Source: Microbacter sp. GSS18 (GTDB taxonomy: Bacteria > Actinomycetota > Actinomycetes > Actinomycetales > Microbacteriaceae). From it: 64,000 nucleotides of DNA. A model generated the notes under the pieces. That model saw only the letters and a program-made list of their open reading frames with translations, was not told the DNA's origin and searched no databases. Below are positions 44,634 to 56,056 of this stretch, piece after piece (the first letter of the stretch is position 1; each line of letters opens with the position of its first letter). The position numbers were made by a program, and so were the translations under genes. Location: positions 806,001-870,000 of the forward strand of contig CP119753.1 of the NCBI GenBank assembly GCA_029319145.1. The letters run 5' to 3'.

Positions 44634-46714
44634 CAGGACTCCTTCACGTGCAGGATGTGGACGGGCTCGCGGAACGCGTCGAGCCGCACGAAGTTGTGGT
44701 CCGTCCAGGTCCACGCTTCGCCGGTGACGAGGTCCTCGACCTCGAAGGGCTCACCGGGGGTGACGCCCCAGACGCGCGTGTCGAGGTGCACGAGCGTCTG
44801 ACGCACCGAGTGCGGGTCGACGTTGACGACCACGATGATCGTGTCGGCCCTGCCGGTCGGGGACAGTGCGGCGTCGAGGTGCTTGACGTACACGAGGATC
44901 GCGTCGTCGTCGCTCCAGTGGATGGTCAGGTTGCGCAGCTGCTGCAGGGCGGGGTGCTCGGCGCGGATCTCGTTCAGCCGCGTCAGGTAGGGGGCCAGCG
45001 AGTCACCGCGCGCTTCGGCGCCCGCCCAGTCGCGCAGCTTGTACTCGTACTTCTCGTTGTCGATGTTCTCCTCGGAACCGGGCCGCGCGACGTTCTCGTA
45101 CAGCTCATAGCCGGCGTACACACCGTAGGTCGGTGCCGCGGTGGCCGCGATGGCGGCGCGGATGCGGTACGCGGGGCGGCCGCCGTACTGCAGGTACTCG
45201 GTGAGGATGTCGGGCGTGTTGACGAACAGGTTCGGCCGCAGGAAGTCGTCGGTCTCGTGGGCGAGCCCGCTGAGGAACTCCTCGAGCTCGGCCTTGCCGT
45301 TGCGCCACGTGAAGTACGTGTAGCTCTGCTGGAAGCCGGCCGCGGCCAGACTCTGCATCGGCGCGGGGCGCGTGAACGCCTCGGCCAGGAACACCACGTC
45401 CGGGAAATCGGCGCACACCGTGCCGATCAGCCACTCCCAGAACTGCAGCGGCTTGGTGTGGGGATTGTCGACGCGGAATATGCGCACCCCCTGGGCGATC
45501 CAGTGGCGCACCACGCGCAGCACCTCGGCGCGGATGCCGTCGGGGTCGTTGTCGAAGTTGACGGGATAGATGTCCTGGTACTTCTTGGGCGGGTTCTCGG
45601 CGTACGCGATCGATCCGTCCGGCAGCGTCGTGAACCATTCGGGGTGCTCCTGGACCCACGGGTGGTCGGGGGCGGCCTGAAGAGCGAGATCGAGCGCCAC
45701 CTCGATGCCCTCGGCGCGCGCCGCCCGCACGAAGGCGCGGAAGTCCGCGAGCCGGCCCAGATCGGGGTGGACGGCGTCGTGGCCGCCGGCCTCGGAGCCG
45801 ATCGCCCACGGCGAGCCGGGGTCGCCCGGCTCGGTCTCGAGGGTGTTGTTGCGGCCCTTGCGGTTGATCTCCCCGATCGGGTGGATCGGCGGCAGGTAGA
45901 GCACCTGGAAGCCCATCTTGGCGACGGCGGGCAGCCGGCGCGCGGCGGTGCGGAACGTCCCCGACCGGATGGTGCCGTCCTTGAGCCGTTTGGCGCCCTC
46001 GGACCGTGGGAAGAACTCGTACCACGCTCCGACCCCGGCGCGCTCGCGCTCGACCAGCAGCTTCAGGTCGTCGCCGAGGGTCGACAGCGACATGAGCGGC
46101 CGGTCGTGGAAGTATGCCGCGATGCGCTCGTCCTCGACGACCTCGAGGGACTGGCCGTCGCTGACGGCGCCGCTGCGCAGCCGCCCGGCGGCCTCGCGCA
46201 GCGCGGAACGCTGGCCGACGGGTCGGTTGCGCTCGCGGGCGGCGCGCTCGAACAGACCGGCGCCCATCTCGCGCATGAGGGCGGTGTCGACACCGGCGGC
46301 GATCTTCACCGACGCGGCGTGGTGCCACGTGGCGAAGTCGTCGGTGAAGCCTTCGAACCGGAAGCTCCACAGGCCCTGCTCGAGGAGCGCGACCTGGGTC
46401 CGCCACGTGTCGAAGCCGTCTTCGAGCGCCGTCAGGCGGTGCAGCGACACGTCGCCGGACGGCGACGTGAGCCGGACCTGCACGCCGATGCGATCGTGTC
46501 CCTCGCGGAACGCGGTCACCTGGAACGGCACCAACTCGCCGTCGAACGCCGTCGGCGTGAAGCTCCCCCAGGGGACTGCGGGCCGGGGTTTGACCAGCGG
46601 CACGCGACGCGAGACGGTCGTCCGTTCGGACTGCCACTCGCGGGCTTCGCGGACAGGGATGGAGTCTGCGCTCCTCCAGGGGCGGGACTTGGGGCTACGG
46701 GACGAGCTGACCAC
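44633..46714 (-). CDS. glgE: Alpha-1,4-glucan:maltose-1-phosphate maltosyltransferase GlgE
   Basis: Extends alpha-glucan using maltose-1-phosphate. The 693 residues have an N-terminal beta domain, an inserted segment with GAWYEFFPRSEGAKRL, QVLYLPPIHPIGEINRKGRNN, nucleophile Asp in IFRVDNPHTKPLQFWEWL, acid/base Glu in VVFLAEAFTRP and TPDILTEYLQYGGR, all diagnostic of GlgE (GH13_3). The GTG at 46714 lies 6 bases after a TAGGTT box, indicating a leaderless start. glgB follows with a one-base overlap. The enzymes making maltose-1-phosphate (TreS plus Pep2, or GlgM) are not in the window. Confidence 0.96.
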   Translation of the reverse strand: MVSSSRSPKSRPWRSADSIPVREAREWQSERTTVSRRVPLVKPRPAVPWGSFTPTAFDGELVPFQVTAFREGHDRIGVQVRLTSPSGDVSLHRLTALEDGFDTWRTQVALLEQGLWSFRFEGFTDDFATWHHAASVKIAAGVDTALMREMGAGLFERAARERNRPVGQRSALREAAGRLRSGAVSDGQSLEVVEDERIAAYFHDRPLMSLSTLGDDLKLLVERERAGVGAWYEFFPRSEGAKRLKDGTIRSGTFRTAARRLPAVAKMGFQVLYLPPIHPIGEINRKGRNNTLETEPGDPGSPWAIGSEAGGHDAVHPDLGRLADFRAFVRAARAEGIEVALDLALQAAPDHPWVQEHPEWFTTLPDGSIAYAENPPKKYQDIYPVNFDNDPDGIRAEVLRVVRHWIAQGVRIFRVDNPHTKPLQFWEWLIGTVCADFPDVVFLAEAFTRPAPMQSLAAAGFQQSYTYFTWRNGKAELEEFLSGLAHETDDFLRPNLFVNTPDILTEYLQYGGRPAYRIRAAIAATAAPTYGVYAGYELYENVARPGSEENIDNEKYEYKLRDWAGAEARGDSLAPYLTRLNEIRAEHPALQQLRNLTIHWSDDDAILVYVKHLDAALSPTGRADTIIVVVNVDPHSVRQTLVHLDTRVWGVTPGEPFEVEDLVTGEAWTWTDHNFVRLDAFREPVHILHVKES

Positions 46715-46720
46715 GTTCCG

Positions 46721-46726
46721 AACCTA
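46721..46726 (-). promoter_or_regulatory. -10 box for leaderless glgE-glgB
   Basis: TAGGTT on the minus strand ends 6 bases before the GTG of glgE, in the 59-base space behind the second glgX-like gene. Confidence 0.55.
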
Positions 46727-46773
46727 TCGCGCTCGTCGCCCTGTCGACACCTTCTCGCGCGGACTGTGGAGGA

Positions 46774-48855
46774 TCACTCCACGCGGAACAGGTGCATCGA
46801 GGTTCCCGGCAGCTCCACCGAATCGCCCGGGGCGTACGCGTCGTGCCTATCGGTCGGGCGCTCGTGCGCGCTGGACCACAGCGACACGAAGCGGGTGACG
46901 CCCTCGATCCCGGGGAGGGTGACCTCGACCGGCGACTCGTTGCCGTGGATCATCAGCAGCACGCGGTTGTGCGTCTCGTCCTCGGGGGTCGACGTCGCGA
47001 CGTACTGCAGCGTGCGATGGTCGGGATTGGTCCACCGCTCGCTCGACATCATCTCGCCGTGACGGTCGTACCAGTCCATCACCGATGCCGACGGCGTGTG
47101 CTCGTCGAGGCGGGCGAATCGCACCGGTCTGAGCGCGGGATTGTCGTGCCGGATGGCGATGAGCCGCTGCACGTGCTCGAGGAGGTCGCGCTGCCACGGC
47201 GCGTGGTCCCACGACAGCCACGTCAGCGGGGAGTCGTGGCAGTAGGCGTTGTTGTTGCCGCGCTGCGTGCGGCCGAATTCGTCGCCGGCGGTGATCATGG
47301 GGACGCCCGCCGAGAGCAGCAGCGTTCCCATGAGGTTGCGCATGGCCTTGCGCCGGGTGGCGAGGATCCGCTCGTCGTCCGTGCGTCCCTCGGCGCCGTG
47401 GTTGAACGAACGGTTGGTGTCGGCGCCGTCGCGGTTCTGCTCGCCGTTGCCGAGGTTGTGCTTGACGTCGTACGACACCAGGTCATTGAGGGTGAACCCG
47501 TCGTGGGCCGTCACGAAGTTGATGCTCGCGACCGGCCCACGCTCTGCGCTGAAGGTGTTCGACGACCCCGCGAGGCGCGTCGCGAACCCGCCGATGCCCA
47601 CCGGCGCGGTCGAGGCGCGTCGCGCGTAGTCGACGTCGCTGAGCCAGAAGTTGCGCACGCGATCGCGATACCGGTCGTTCCACTCGTGCCAGCCGGGGCC
47701 GAAGTTGCCCGTCTGCCAGCCGCCCATGCCGACGTCCCACGGCTCGGCGATCTTCTTGACGCCCTCGAGCGCGGGATCGTCCGCGATCGCCGTGAGCAGC
47801 GGATGGTCCGGTGTGAAGTGGTGGATCTCATCGCGGCCGAGCGTGACGGCCAGGTCGAAGCGGAAGCCGTCGACCTGCACGTCGTTCGCCCAGTAGCGCA
47901 GCGAATCCAGCACGAGCCTCGAGGCGGCGTCCGTGGACGTGTCGACGGCATTGCCGCAGCCCGTCACGTCGATGTAGGCGCCGTCGTCGTGCTGGCGGTA
48001 GTACGCGCCGTTGTCGATGCCGCGCAGGCTCGAGCGGGGGCCGCCGATGCCGGCTTCGGAGGTGTGGTTGTACACGACGTCGAGGATCACCTCGAGCCCG
48101 GCCTCGTGCAGCAGCTTGACCATGCCCTTGAACTCGCGGAGCACCGCTTCCGGGCCCTGCCGCCGCGCCTCGTCGGTCGCGTACGGCGCGTGGGGCGTGA
48201 AGAAGTTCAGGGTGTTGTAGCCCCAGTAGTTGGACAGGCCGTGCTCCAGAAGACGCGGTTCGGTGATGAACGCGTGCACCGGCAGCAGCTCGATCGCGGT
48301 GACACCGAGCGACAGGAAGTGGTCGATCATGGCGGGGTGCGCCAGGCCCGCATACGTGCCGTGGAGGGCCGGCGGGACGAGCGGATGCCGCTTCGACATG
48401 CCCTTGAGGTGACCCTCGTAGATCACCGTGCGGTCCATCGGCGTGGCGGGCTTGGCGACGCCCGCCCAGTCGAACGCGCCGTCCACGGCGACCGAGCGCC
48501 AGTCTCCGTAGCCGCCGCTGACGAGCCCTCGCGCATACGGCTCGACGAGCAGGGTTCCGGCATTGAACGTGGACCCCGCTGAGTGCGGCCCGTCGACGCG
48601 GATGGCGTATGCCGTCCCCGCCTCGAGAAGGTGGGACGTGGCGCTCCACACGCCGCCGGGCTGGGGCCGCATCGGGATCGTGTCGGTCGCCCAGTCCAGG
48701 TCGTGGCGGTCGAAGATCACCAGCTCGACACTGTCGGCCGCCCCCGACCACACGCGGAGCGTGCCCCCTTCGGGCCCGAACGTGACCCCGAGGTCGTCCA
48801 GCTCGGTGCTGAGCAGCCCCGGAGGAGTCGCGACCGGGGACTGCTGCATGGACAT
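46774..48855 (-). CDS. GlgX-like glycogen debranching enzyme (paralog 2)
   Basis: A second isoamylase-type GH13 enzyme, 693 residues, related to the GlgX at 16460-18682. It shows [33 protein letters not shown], the nucleophile Asp in [13 protein letters not shown], the Glu in [19 protein letters not shown] and [21 protein letters not shown]. Its N-terminus is distinct, beginning [13 protein letters not shown], and the chain is about 47 residues shorter. It precedes glgE-glgB on the same strand, so it likely remodels glucan made by that pathway. ATG at 48855 lies 7 bases after TACTCT, a leaderless arrangement. Divergent from the cysteine desulfurase. Confidence 0.92.
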   Translation of the reverse strand: MSMQQSPVATPPGLLSTELDDLGVTFGPEGGTLRVWSGAADSVELVIFDRHDLDWATDTIPMRPQPGGVWSATSHLLEAGTAYAIRVDGPHSAGSTFNAGTLLVEPYARGLVSGGYGDWRSVAVDGAFDWAGVAKPATPMDRTVIYEGHLKGMSKRHPLVPPALHGTYAGLAHPAMIDHFLSLGVTAIELLPVHAFITEPRLLEHGLSNYWGYNTLNFFTPHAPYATDEARRQGPEAVLREFKGMVKLLHEAGLEVILDVVYNHTSEAGIGGPRSSLRGIDNGAYYRQHDDGAYIDVTGCGNAVDTSTDAASRLVLDSLRYWANDVQVDGFRFDLAVTLGRDEIHHFTPDHPLLTAIADDPALEGVKKIAEPWDVGMGGWQTGNFGPGWHEWNDRYRDRVRNFWLSDVDYARRASTAPVGIGGFATRLAGSSNTFSAERGPVASINFVTAHDGFTLNDLVSYDVKHNLGNGEQNRDGADTNRSFNHGAEGRTDDERILATRRKAMRNLMGTLLLSAGVPMITAGDEFGRTQRGNNNAYCHDSPLTWLSWDHAPWQRDLLEHVQRLIAIRHDNPALRPVRFARLDEHTPSASVMDWYDRHGEMMSSERWTNPDHRTLQYVATSTPEDETHNRVLLMIHGNESPVEVTLPGIEGVTRFVSLWSSAHERPTDRHDAYAPGDSVELPGTSMHLFRVE

Positions 48856-48862
48856 GGGATCT

Positions 48863-48868
48863 AGAGTA
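48863..48868 (-). promoter_or_regulatory. -10 box for the leaderless glgX-like gene
   Basis: TACTCT on the minus strand ends 7 bases before the ATG at 48855, in the 58-base divergent spacer facing the cysteine desulfurase gene. Confidence 0.5.
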
Positions 48869-48913
48869 GTGACCGCGTGAGTCGCGGATGTAACGCGCGA
48901 ACGGGGGTGGGAC

Positions 48914-50098
48914 ATGGTCTATCTCGATCATGCGGCGACCACCCCGGTGCGTCCCGAGGCCGCGGAGGCCTGGGCGCGGACCACCGCCCTCACCGGGAAC
49001 GCGTCGTCGATCCACGCCGCCGGCCAGGCTGCGCGGCGCACTCTCGAAGACGCGCGCGAGCGCCTCGCGAGCGTGCTCGGGTGCGAGCCGATCGAGGTCG
49101 TGTTCACCTCCGGCGGCACCGAGGCGGTCAATCTCGCCGTCACCGGCATGTGGCGGGCACGGTCCGGCGAGGCGGTCGGCTTCGTGCTGCCGGACGGCGA
49201 GCACCACGCCGCCCTCGACGCCGTGGCGGCCCTCGAGGCCCGCGAGGGCGCGACGATCCGGGCGGTGCCGCTGGACGCCCTCGGGCGCATCGACGTCGCG
49301 CGCTTCGCCGACGCGCTCGCCGGCGCCGCCGCGGCGACCGCGATCGCGGCGAACAACGAGGTCGGGACCGTCAACGACGTCGCGGCGCTCGCCCGCGCGG
49401 CCACCGGCGCCGCAGTGCCGCTGCACGTCGACGCGGTGGCCGCGTTCGGACATGTCCCGGTGGACTGGCGCTCGTGGCGGGGAGATGCCGCGGGCGGCAC
49501 GGGACTGATCGCGATGAGCGTGGCTGCGCACAAGATCGGGGGACCGGTGGGTGTGGGTGCGCTCGTGGCGGCGCGCACCGCCGACCTCGTGCCGATGCTG
49601 CGCGGCGGGGGCCAGCAGCGCGGCCTGCGGGCCGGCACGCAGGACGTGGCGGGAGCGGTCGCCTTCGCGGTCGCGGCCGAGCTGGCCGAGGCGGAGCGCG
49701 AGAGCGAGCGGGTCCGCCTGACGGCGCTGCGGCGACGCCTCGTCGCGGGCGCTGTGGCGAACATCGACGGCGTCGAGCTGCTGGGGGATCCCGAGCAGCG
49801 GGTGCCCGGCAATGCGCATCTGCTGTTCCGCGGCGCGATCGGCGAGTCCCTGCTGTTCCTGCTGGATCAGGCGGGGATCTGCGTGTCGACGGGATCGGCA
49901 TGCCAGGCGGGCGTGCCCGAGCCCTCGCACGTCGTGCTGGCGCTGGGCCGCACGGATGCCGAGGCTCGCCAGGTGCTGCGGCTGACGCTGGGCCGGACCA
50001 GCACCGACGCGGACGTCGACGCGGTGCTGGCCGCCCTCCCGGGGGCCGTCGACCGCGCGCGGGCGGCATCCGGCCGCCGCCCAGGCGCCCGCTCGTAG
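48914..50098 (+). CDS. Cysteine desulfurase (NifS/IscS type)
   Basis: PLP enzyme that moves sulfur from cysteine to acceptors. The 394 residues show VYLDHAATTPVRPEA, the PLP-binding block FTSGGTEAVNLA, EHHAALDAV, the PLP Lys in MSVAAHKIGGPVGVG (about residue 202) and the persulfide Cys in GSACQAGVPEPSHVV (about 331). The CQAG loop length fits NifS/IscS type I. mnmA starts 9 bases after its stop, pointing to a dedicated role in tRNA thiolation; support for Fe-S assembly is also possible. Confidence 0.94.
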   Translation: MVYLDHAATTPVRPEAAEAWARTTALTGNASSIHAAGQAARRTLEDARERLASVLGCEPIEVVFTSGGTEAVNLAVTGMWRARSGEAVGFVLPDGEHHAALDAVAALEAREGATIRAVPLDALGRIDVARFADALAGAAAATAIAANNEVGTVNDVAALARAATGAAVPLHVDAVAAFGHVPVDWRSWRGDAAGGTGLIAMSVAAHKIGGPVGVGALVAARTADLVPMLRGGGQQRGLRAGTQDVAGAVAFAVAAELAEAERESERVRLTALRRRLVAGAVANIDGVELLGDPEQRVPGNAHLLFRGAIGESLLFLLDQAGICVSTGSACQAGVPEPSHVVLALGRTDAEARQVLRLTLGRTSTDADVDAVLAALPGAVDRARAASGRRPGARS

Positions 50099-50101
50099 AC
50101 T
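50096..50101 (+). promoter_or_regulatory. -10 box of mnmA overlapping the desulfurase stop codon
   Basis: TAGACT begins with the TAG stop of the upstream desulfurase and ends 6 bases before the mnmA ATG. mnmA could therefore be transcribed leaderless from within the 3' end of its neighbour. Confidence 0.55.
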
Positions 50102-50107
50102 GGGCGC

Positions 50108-51208
50108 ATGAGGATCCTGGCGGCGATGAGCGGCGGCGTCGACTCCGCCGTGGCGGCCGCTCGGGCCGTCGAGGCGGGTCATGACGTGGTCGGCGTGCAC
50201 CTCGCGCTCTCGCGCGCCGGCGGGACGCTCCGCACCGGCAGCCGCGGCTGCTGCACGATCGAGGACGCGATGGACGCGCGGCGCGCGGCCGACCGCCTCG
50301 GCATCCCGTTCTACGTGTGGGACTTCTCGGAGCGGTTCCGCGACGACGTCATCGACGACTTCGTCGCCGAGTACCGGGCCGGCCGCACGCCCAATCCCTG
50401 CATGCGCTGCAACGAGAAGATCAAGTTCGCCGCGCTCCTCGAGCGGGGCCTGGAACTGGGCTTCGACGCCGTCTGCACGGGTCACTACGCGACGCTCGTG
50501 GACGGCCCCGACGGGCTCGAGCTTCATCGCGCGTCCGACGCGGCGAAGGACCAGTCGTACGTCCTCGGCGTGCTCACGGCCGAGCAGCTCGCCCACACGC
50601 TCTTCCCCCTGGGCTCCACGCCCTCCAAGGCCGTCGTCCGCGCCGAGGCCGCGGAGCGCGGACTGTCGGTCGCGCAGAAGCCGGACTCCCACGACATCTG
50701 CTTCATCCCCGACGGCGACACGAAGGGCTGGCTGGCCGAGAAGGTCGGCACCGCCACCGGCGACGTCGTCGACCGGTCGGGCGCCGTGGTCGGAACCCAC
50801 GAGGGTGCGCACGCGTTCACCGTGGGCCAGCGTCGCGGGCTCCGGCTGGGCGTACCGGCGCCGGACGGCAAGCCGCGGTTCGTCCTCGAGGTGCGACCGG
50901 TTTCGAACACGGTGGTCGTCGGTCCCAAGGAGGCGCTCGCGACCGCCGGGATCGCAGGCTCCCGCTACACGTGGGCGGGCCGTCCCGTGCAGGCGGAGGA
51001 GTTCGACTGCCATGTGCAGATCCGGGCGCACGCCGACCCCGTGCCGGCGCACGCGCGACTCGTGGACGGCGAGCTCGCGGTGCGGCCCGAGACCCCGCTG
51101 GACGGCGTCGCCCCGGGCCAGACGGCGGTCCTCTACGACGGCACGCGCGTGATCGGACAGTTCACGATCGACCGCACCGAGTCGGCCGTGCCCGTCGACG
51201 CAGCCTGA
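50108..51208 (+). CDS. mnmA: tRNA-specific 2-thiouridylase MnmA
   Basis: Makes 2-thiouridine at position 34 of Lys, Glu and Gln tRNAs. The 366 residues contain the PP-loop [12 protein letters not shown], the catalytic Cys in [12 protein letters not shown] (about 99), the second Cys in [16 protein letters not shown] (about 198), [11 protein letters not shown] and a C-terminal beta-barrel. Sulfur likely comes from the adjacent cysteine desulfurase. ATG 50108 is 6 bases after a TAGACT box. ligA follows after 37 bases with its own -10 box. Confidence 0.96.
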   Translation: MRILAAMSGGVDSAVAAARAVEAGHDVVGVHLALSRAGGTLRTGSRGCCTIEDAMDARRAADRLGIPFYVWDFSERFRDDVIDDFVAEYRAGRTPNPCMRCNEKIKFAALLERGLELGFDAVCTGHYATLVDGPDGLELHRASDAAKDQSYVLGVLTAEQLAHTLFPLGSTPSKAVVRAEAAERGLSVAQKPDSHDICFIPDGDTKGWLAEKVGTATGDVVDRSGAVVGTHEGAHAFTVGQRRGLRLGVPAPDGKPRFVLEVRPVSNTVVVGPKEALATAGIAGSRYTWAGRPVQAEEFDCHVQIRAHADPVPAHARLVDGELAVRPETPLDGVAPGQTAVLYDGTRVIGQFTIDRTESAVPVDAA

Positions 51209-51233
51209 CCCCGGCGGTGTCGCACCCCGCTCC

Positions 51234-53606
<2,373 letters not shown>

Positions 53607-53631
53607 CCGACCGAACGCGAGGATCTCACCC

Positions 53632-53964
53632 ATGGTGCAATGGCTCTACCGGATCGTCCCCACGCGGCCCGACATGGTCGACGCGGCGACCGACGATGAG
53701 GCGGCGGTCGTCGGCGATCACTTCCGCTACCTCGTGCAGCTGCGCGATCGCGGCATCCTGATCCTCGCCGGACGCACGCAGGGCGAGGGTGCCGAGACGC
53801 TCGGCCTGACCGTCTTCGAGGCCGATGACGAAGCGGCGGCCCGCGCGGTCATGGACGCCGACCCGGCCGTGGCGGCGGGCGTGTTCGCCGCCACGCTCCA
53901 TCGCTACGCCGTCGCCGTCGCCCGTGACGGGCTCGATATGACCGCGGCGCGGACGCCGGGGTGA
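53632..53964 (+). CDS. YciI-family protein
   Basis: A 110-residue ferredoxin-like alpha/beta-barrel-type protein of the YciI/DGPF group, recognised by MVQWLYRIVPTRPDMV, HFRYLVQLRDRGILILAGRT and AARAVMDADPAVAAGVFAATLHRYAVA. YciI proteins are proposed small hydrolases or dehydratases using His and Asp; function in this context is unknown. ATG 53632 has AGGA 9 bases upstream. It follows ligA by 25 bases. Its TGA abuts the stop of the convergent acyl-CoA ligase without spacer. Confidence 0.82.
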   Translation: MVQWLYRIVPTRPDMVDAATDDEAAVVGDHFRYLVQLRDRGILILAGRTQGEGAETLGLTVFEADDEAAARAVMDADPAVAAGVFAATLHRYAVAVARDGLDMTAARTPG

Positions 53965-55665
53965 TCAGCTCTTCGTCAGATCCAGCAGCTTCTCGCGCAC
54001 CTGCCGTCGCAGCACCTTGCCGATGAGCGACTTGGGCAGCTCGTCGACGACGAACACGCGTCGCGGGACCTTGTACGGGGTGAGGATTCCGCGGACGAAC
54101 TCGCGGATCGCGTCCACGTCGACGTCGTCGACGGACTCGTCGAGCACGACGGCGGCCACGACCTCCTCGCCGGACTTGGCGCTGGGAAGCCCCACGACGG
54201 CCGCATCGTCGACCGCGGGATGCTGGCGCAGCGCGTTCTCGACCTCGGTGGGCGCGACATTGAACCCGCCCGTGATGATCAGCTCCTTGATGCGGTCGAC
54301 GATCCGCACGAAGCCCTTGTCGTCGATCGCGACGATGTCGCCGGTGCGGAACCAGTCGTCGACGAAGACGGCGGCCGTCGCCTCGGGCCTGCCGTAGTAG
54401 CCCGAGAAGACCTGCGGGCCGCGGACGATGAGCTCGCCCGGCTCACCGGGCGGGACGTCATGCGTGGGATCGTCGGGGTCGACGACGCGGCACTCGGTTC
54501 CCGGCAGCGGAAGCCCGACCGTTCCGGGGACGCGGTTGTCGCTGACAGGGTTCGCCATCAGCACGGGCGAGCACTCGCTCAGGCCGTAGCCTTCGACGAG
54601 ATAGCCGCCGGACGCTTCCTCGAAGGGGACCACGAGCTCGTGGGGGAGCGCCATCGCACCCGAGATCGCGACCTGGATGCCCTGCAGCGAAACGCCCTTC
54701 TCCCGGGCGCGCTTGAGCAGCCGCTCCGCGATCGGCGGCACCGCGGGGAGGAAGGTCGGCGGATGCTTCTTGATCGCGTCCAGCGTCATATCGGCGTCGA
54801 ACCGCGGGAACAGCACCAGGCGTGCGCCCATCGACATCGCGAAGGTCAGGCACAGCGTCAGCCCGTAGGCGTGGAACATCGGCAGGACCGCGTACACGAC
54901 GCACCCCTCGCCCCGCTCGATCTGGGGAATCCACGCGCGTGCCTGGGCGGCGTTGGATTTGATGTTCCGGTGGCTCAGCGAGGCCCCCTTGGGCGTGCCC
55001 GTGGTGCCGCTGGTGTACTGGATGAGGGCGAGGTCGTCGACGTCGGGCCGCGGATGCGTCGTGGGCAGCGGTTCGTGCGAGAGCAGCTTCTCCCACGTGA
55101 CGGTGCCGTGCACCGGGGAGTACAGCGCCTCGCGCGCCTCGCGCGCCTTCTTGATGGGGAGCTTGAGGGCGAGCCGCGTCGCGAACGGCATCGCCTTGAT
55201 CAGATCGACCGACACGATCGCGGACTGCCGCAGATCGCCCGGGAACGTCTGCACCGCGTCGACGACCTTCGACCACACGATGGAGACCGTCGCGCCGTGG
55301 TCCTCGTACTGCTTGCGCAGCTCGCGCGGCGTGTACAGCGGGTTGTGCTCGACGACCACGGCTCCCAGGCGCAGGACCGCGTAGAACGCGATGATGTGCT
55401 GCGGGCAGTTCGGCAGGACGATCGCGACGCGATCGCCGGCGCGGACGCCCAGGGCGTGGAGCCCCGCCGCCGCGCGCGCGATCTGCTCGCGCATGTCCCG
55501 GTACGACGTCTCGCGGCCGAAGAACTGCAGCGCGGTGAGCTCGGGGTACTGCCGGGCCGAGTCGTCGACGATGTCGACCAGCGATCCGGTCACCGGTTCG
55601 AGGTCCTCCGGCACCCCGGGGGCGTAGCTGGCGATCCAGGGGCGGGGCGGGTCGTAGGCCGTCAT
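53965..55665 (-). CDS. Long-chain fatty-acid-CoA ligase (AMP-binding)
   Basis: Activates fatty acids to acyl-CoA via acyl-AMP. The 566 residues show the AMP-binding P-loop IQYTSGTTGTPKGASLSHRN, LPMFHAYGLTL, EGYGLSECSPVL, the ATP-binding RTGDIVAIDDKGFVRIVDRIKELIITGGFNVAPTEVE and the terminal catalytic Lys in LPKSLIGKVLRRQVRE. This sequence order is typical of FadD-type ligases; exact chain length specificity is unknown. ATG 55665 lies 7 bases after a TACGCT box, so a leaderless start is likely. Divergent from gatC and stop-to-stop with the YciI-like gene. Confidence 0.93.
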   Translation of the reverse strand: MTAYDPPRPWIASYAPGVPEDLEPVTGSLVDIVDDSARQYPELTALQFFGRETSYRDMREQIARAAAGLHALGVRAGDRVAIVLPNCPQHIIAFYAVLRLGAVVVEHNPLYTPRELRKQYEDHGATVSIVWSKVVDAVQTFPGDLRQSAIVSVDLIKAMPFATRLALKLPIKKAREAREALYSPVHGTVTWEKLLSHEPLPTTHPRPDVDDLALIQYTSGTTGTPKGASLSHRNIKSNAAQARAWIPQIERGEGCVVYAVLPMFHAYGLTLCLTFAMSMGARLVLFPRFDADMTLDAIKKHPPTFLPAVPPIAERLLKRAREKGVSLQGIQVAISGAMALPHELVVPFEEASGGYLVEGYGLSECSPVLMANPVSDNRVPGTVGLPLPGTECRVVDPDDPTHDVPPGEPGELIVRGPQVFSGYYGRPEATAAVFVDDWFRTGDIVAIDDKGFVRIVDRIKELIITGGFNVAPTEVENALRQHPAVDDAAVVGLPSAKSGEEVVAAVVLDESVDDVDVDAIREFVRGILTPYKVPRRVFVVDELPKSLIGKVLRRQVREKLLDLTKS

Positions 55666-55672
55666 GGCCCAT

Positions 55673-55678
55673 AGCGTA
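55673..55678 (-). promoter_or_regulatory. -10 box for the leaderless acyl-CoA ligase
   Basis: TACGCT on the minus strand ends 7 bases before the ATG at 55665, in the 81-base divergent spacer shared with gatC. Confidence 0.5.
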
Positions 55679-55734
55679 CTGATGCGGTGCACCGGTTCCC
55701 ACCCCGCGTGTGCGGGCTCGGGGCACAGCGCTCG

Positions 55735-55740
55735 TAGGAT
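55735..55740 (+). promoter_or_regulatory. -10 box for leaderless gatCAB
   Basis: TAGGAT ends 6 bases before the GTG of gatC, with a run of G between. Heads the gatC-gatA-gatB operon. Confidence 0.6.
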
Positions 55741-55746
55741 GGGGGG

Positions 55747-56046
55747 GTGTCTGAAATCACCCCTGAACTCGTGCGCCATCTCGGCGTGCTCGCCCGGATT
55801 CAGCTGAGCGACGAGGAGGTCGAGCGCCTCACCGGTCAGCTCGACGTGATCGTCGACAACATCGCGAAGGTCTCGGAGGTCGCCACGCCCGACGTCGAGG
55901 CGACCAGCCACCCGATCGCGATGAGCAACGTCTTCCGGTCCGACGAGGTCGGCGTCCAGCTGACGCCCGCCGAGGTGCTGCAGAACGCCCCCGATGCCGC
56001 CGACGGGCGGTTCCGGGTGACCGCGATCCTCGGCGAAGAGCAGTAG
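55747..56046 (+). CDS. gatC: Asp/Glu-tRNA amidotransferase subunit C
   Basis: GatC belts GatA and GatB together in the enzyme that amidates Asp-tRNA(Asn) and Glu-tRNA(Gln). The 99 residues are canonical: [39 protein letters not shown] and a C-terminal [17 protein letters not shown] start is 6 bases after TAGGAT. gatA follows after 10 bases. Confidence 0.95.
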   Translation: MSEITPELVRHLGVLARIQLSDEEVERLTGQLDVIVDNIAKVSEVATPDVEATSHPIAMSNVFRSDEVGVQLTPAEVLQNAPDAADGRFRVTAILGEEQ

Positions 56047-56056
56047 GGGCGACGAC

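Noticed and set aside
47828..51052. Minus-strand frame of 1074 codons
   Set aside because: It covers the cysteine desulfurase, mnmA and part of the glgX-like gene in the wrong frame; no start signal or domain.
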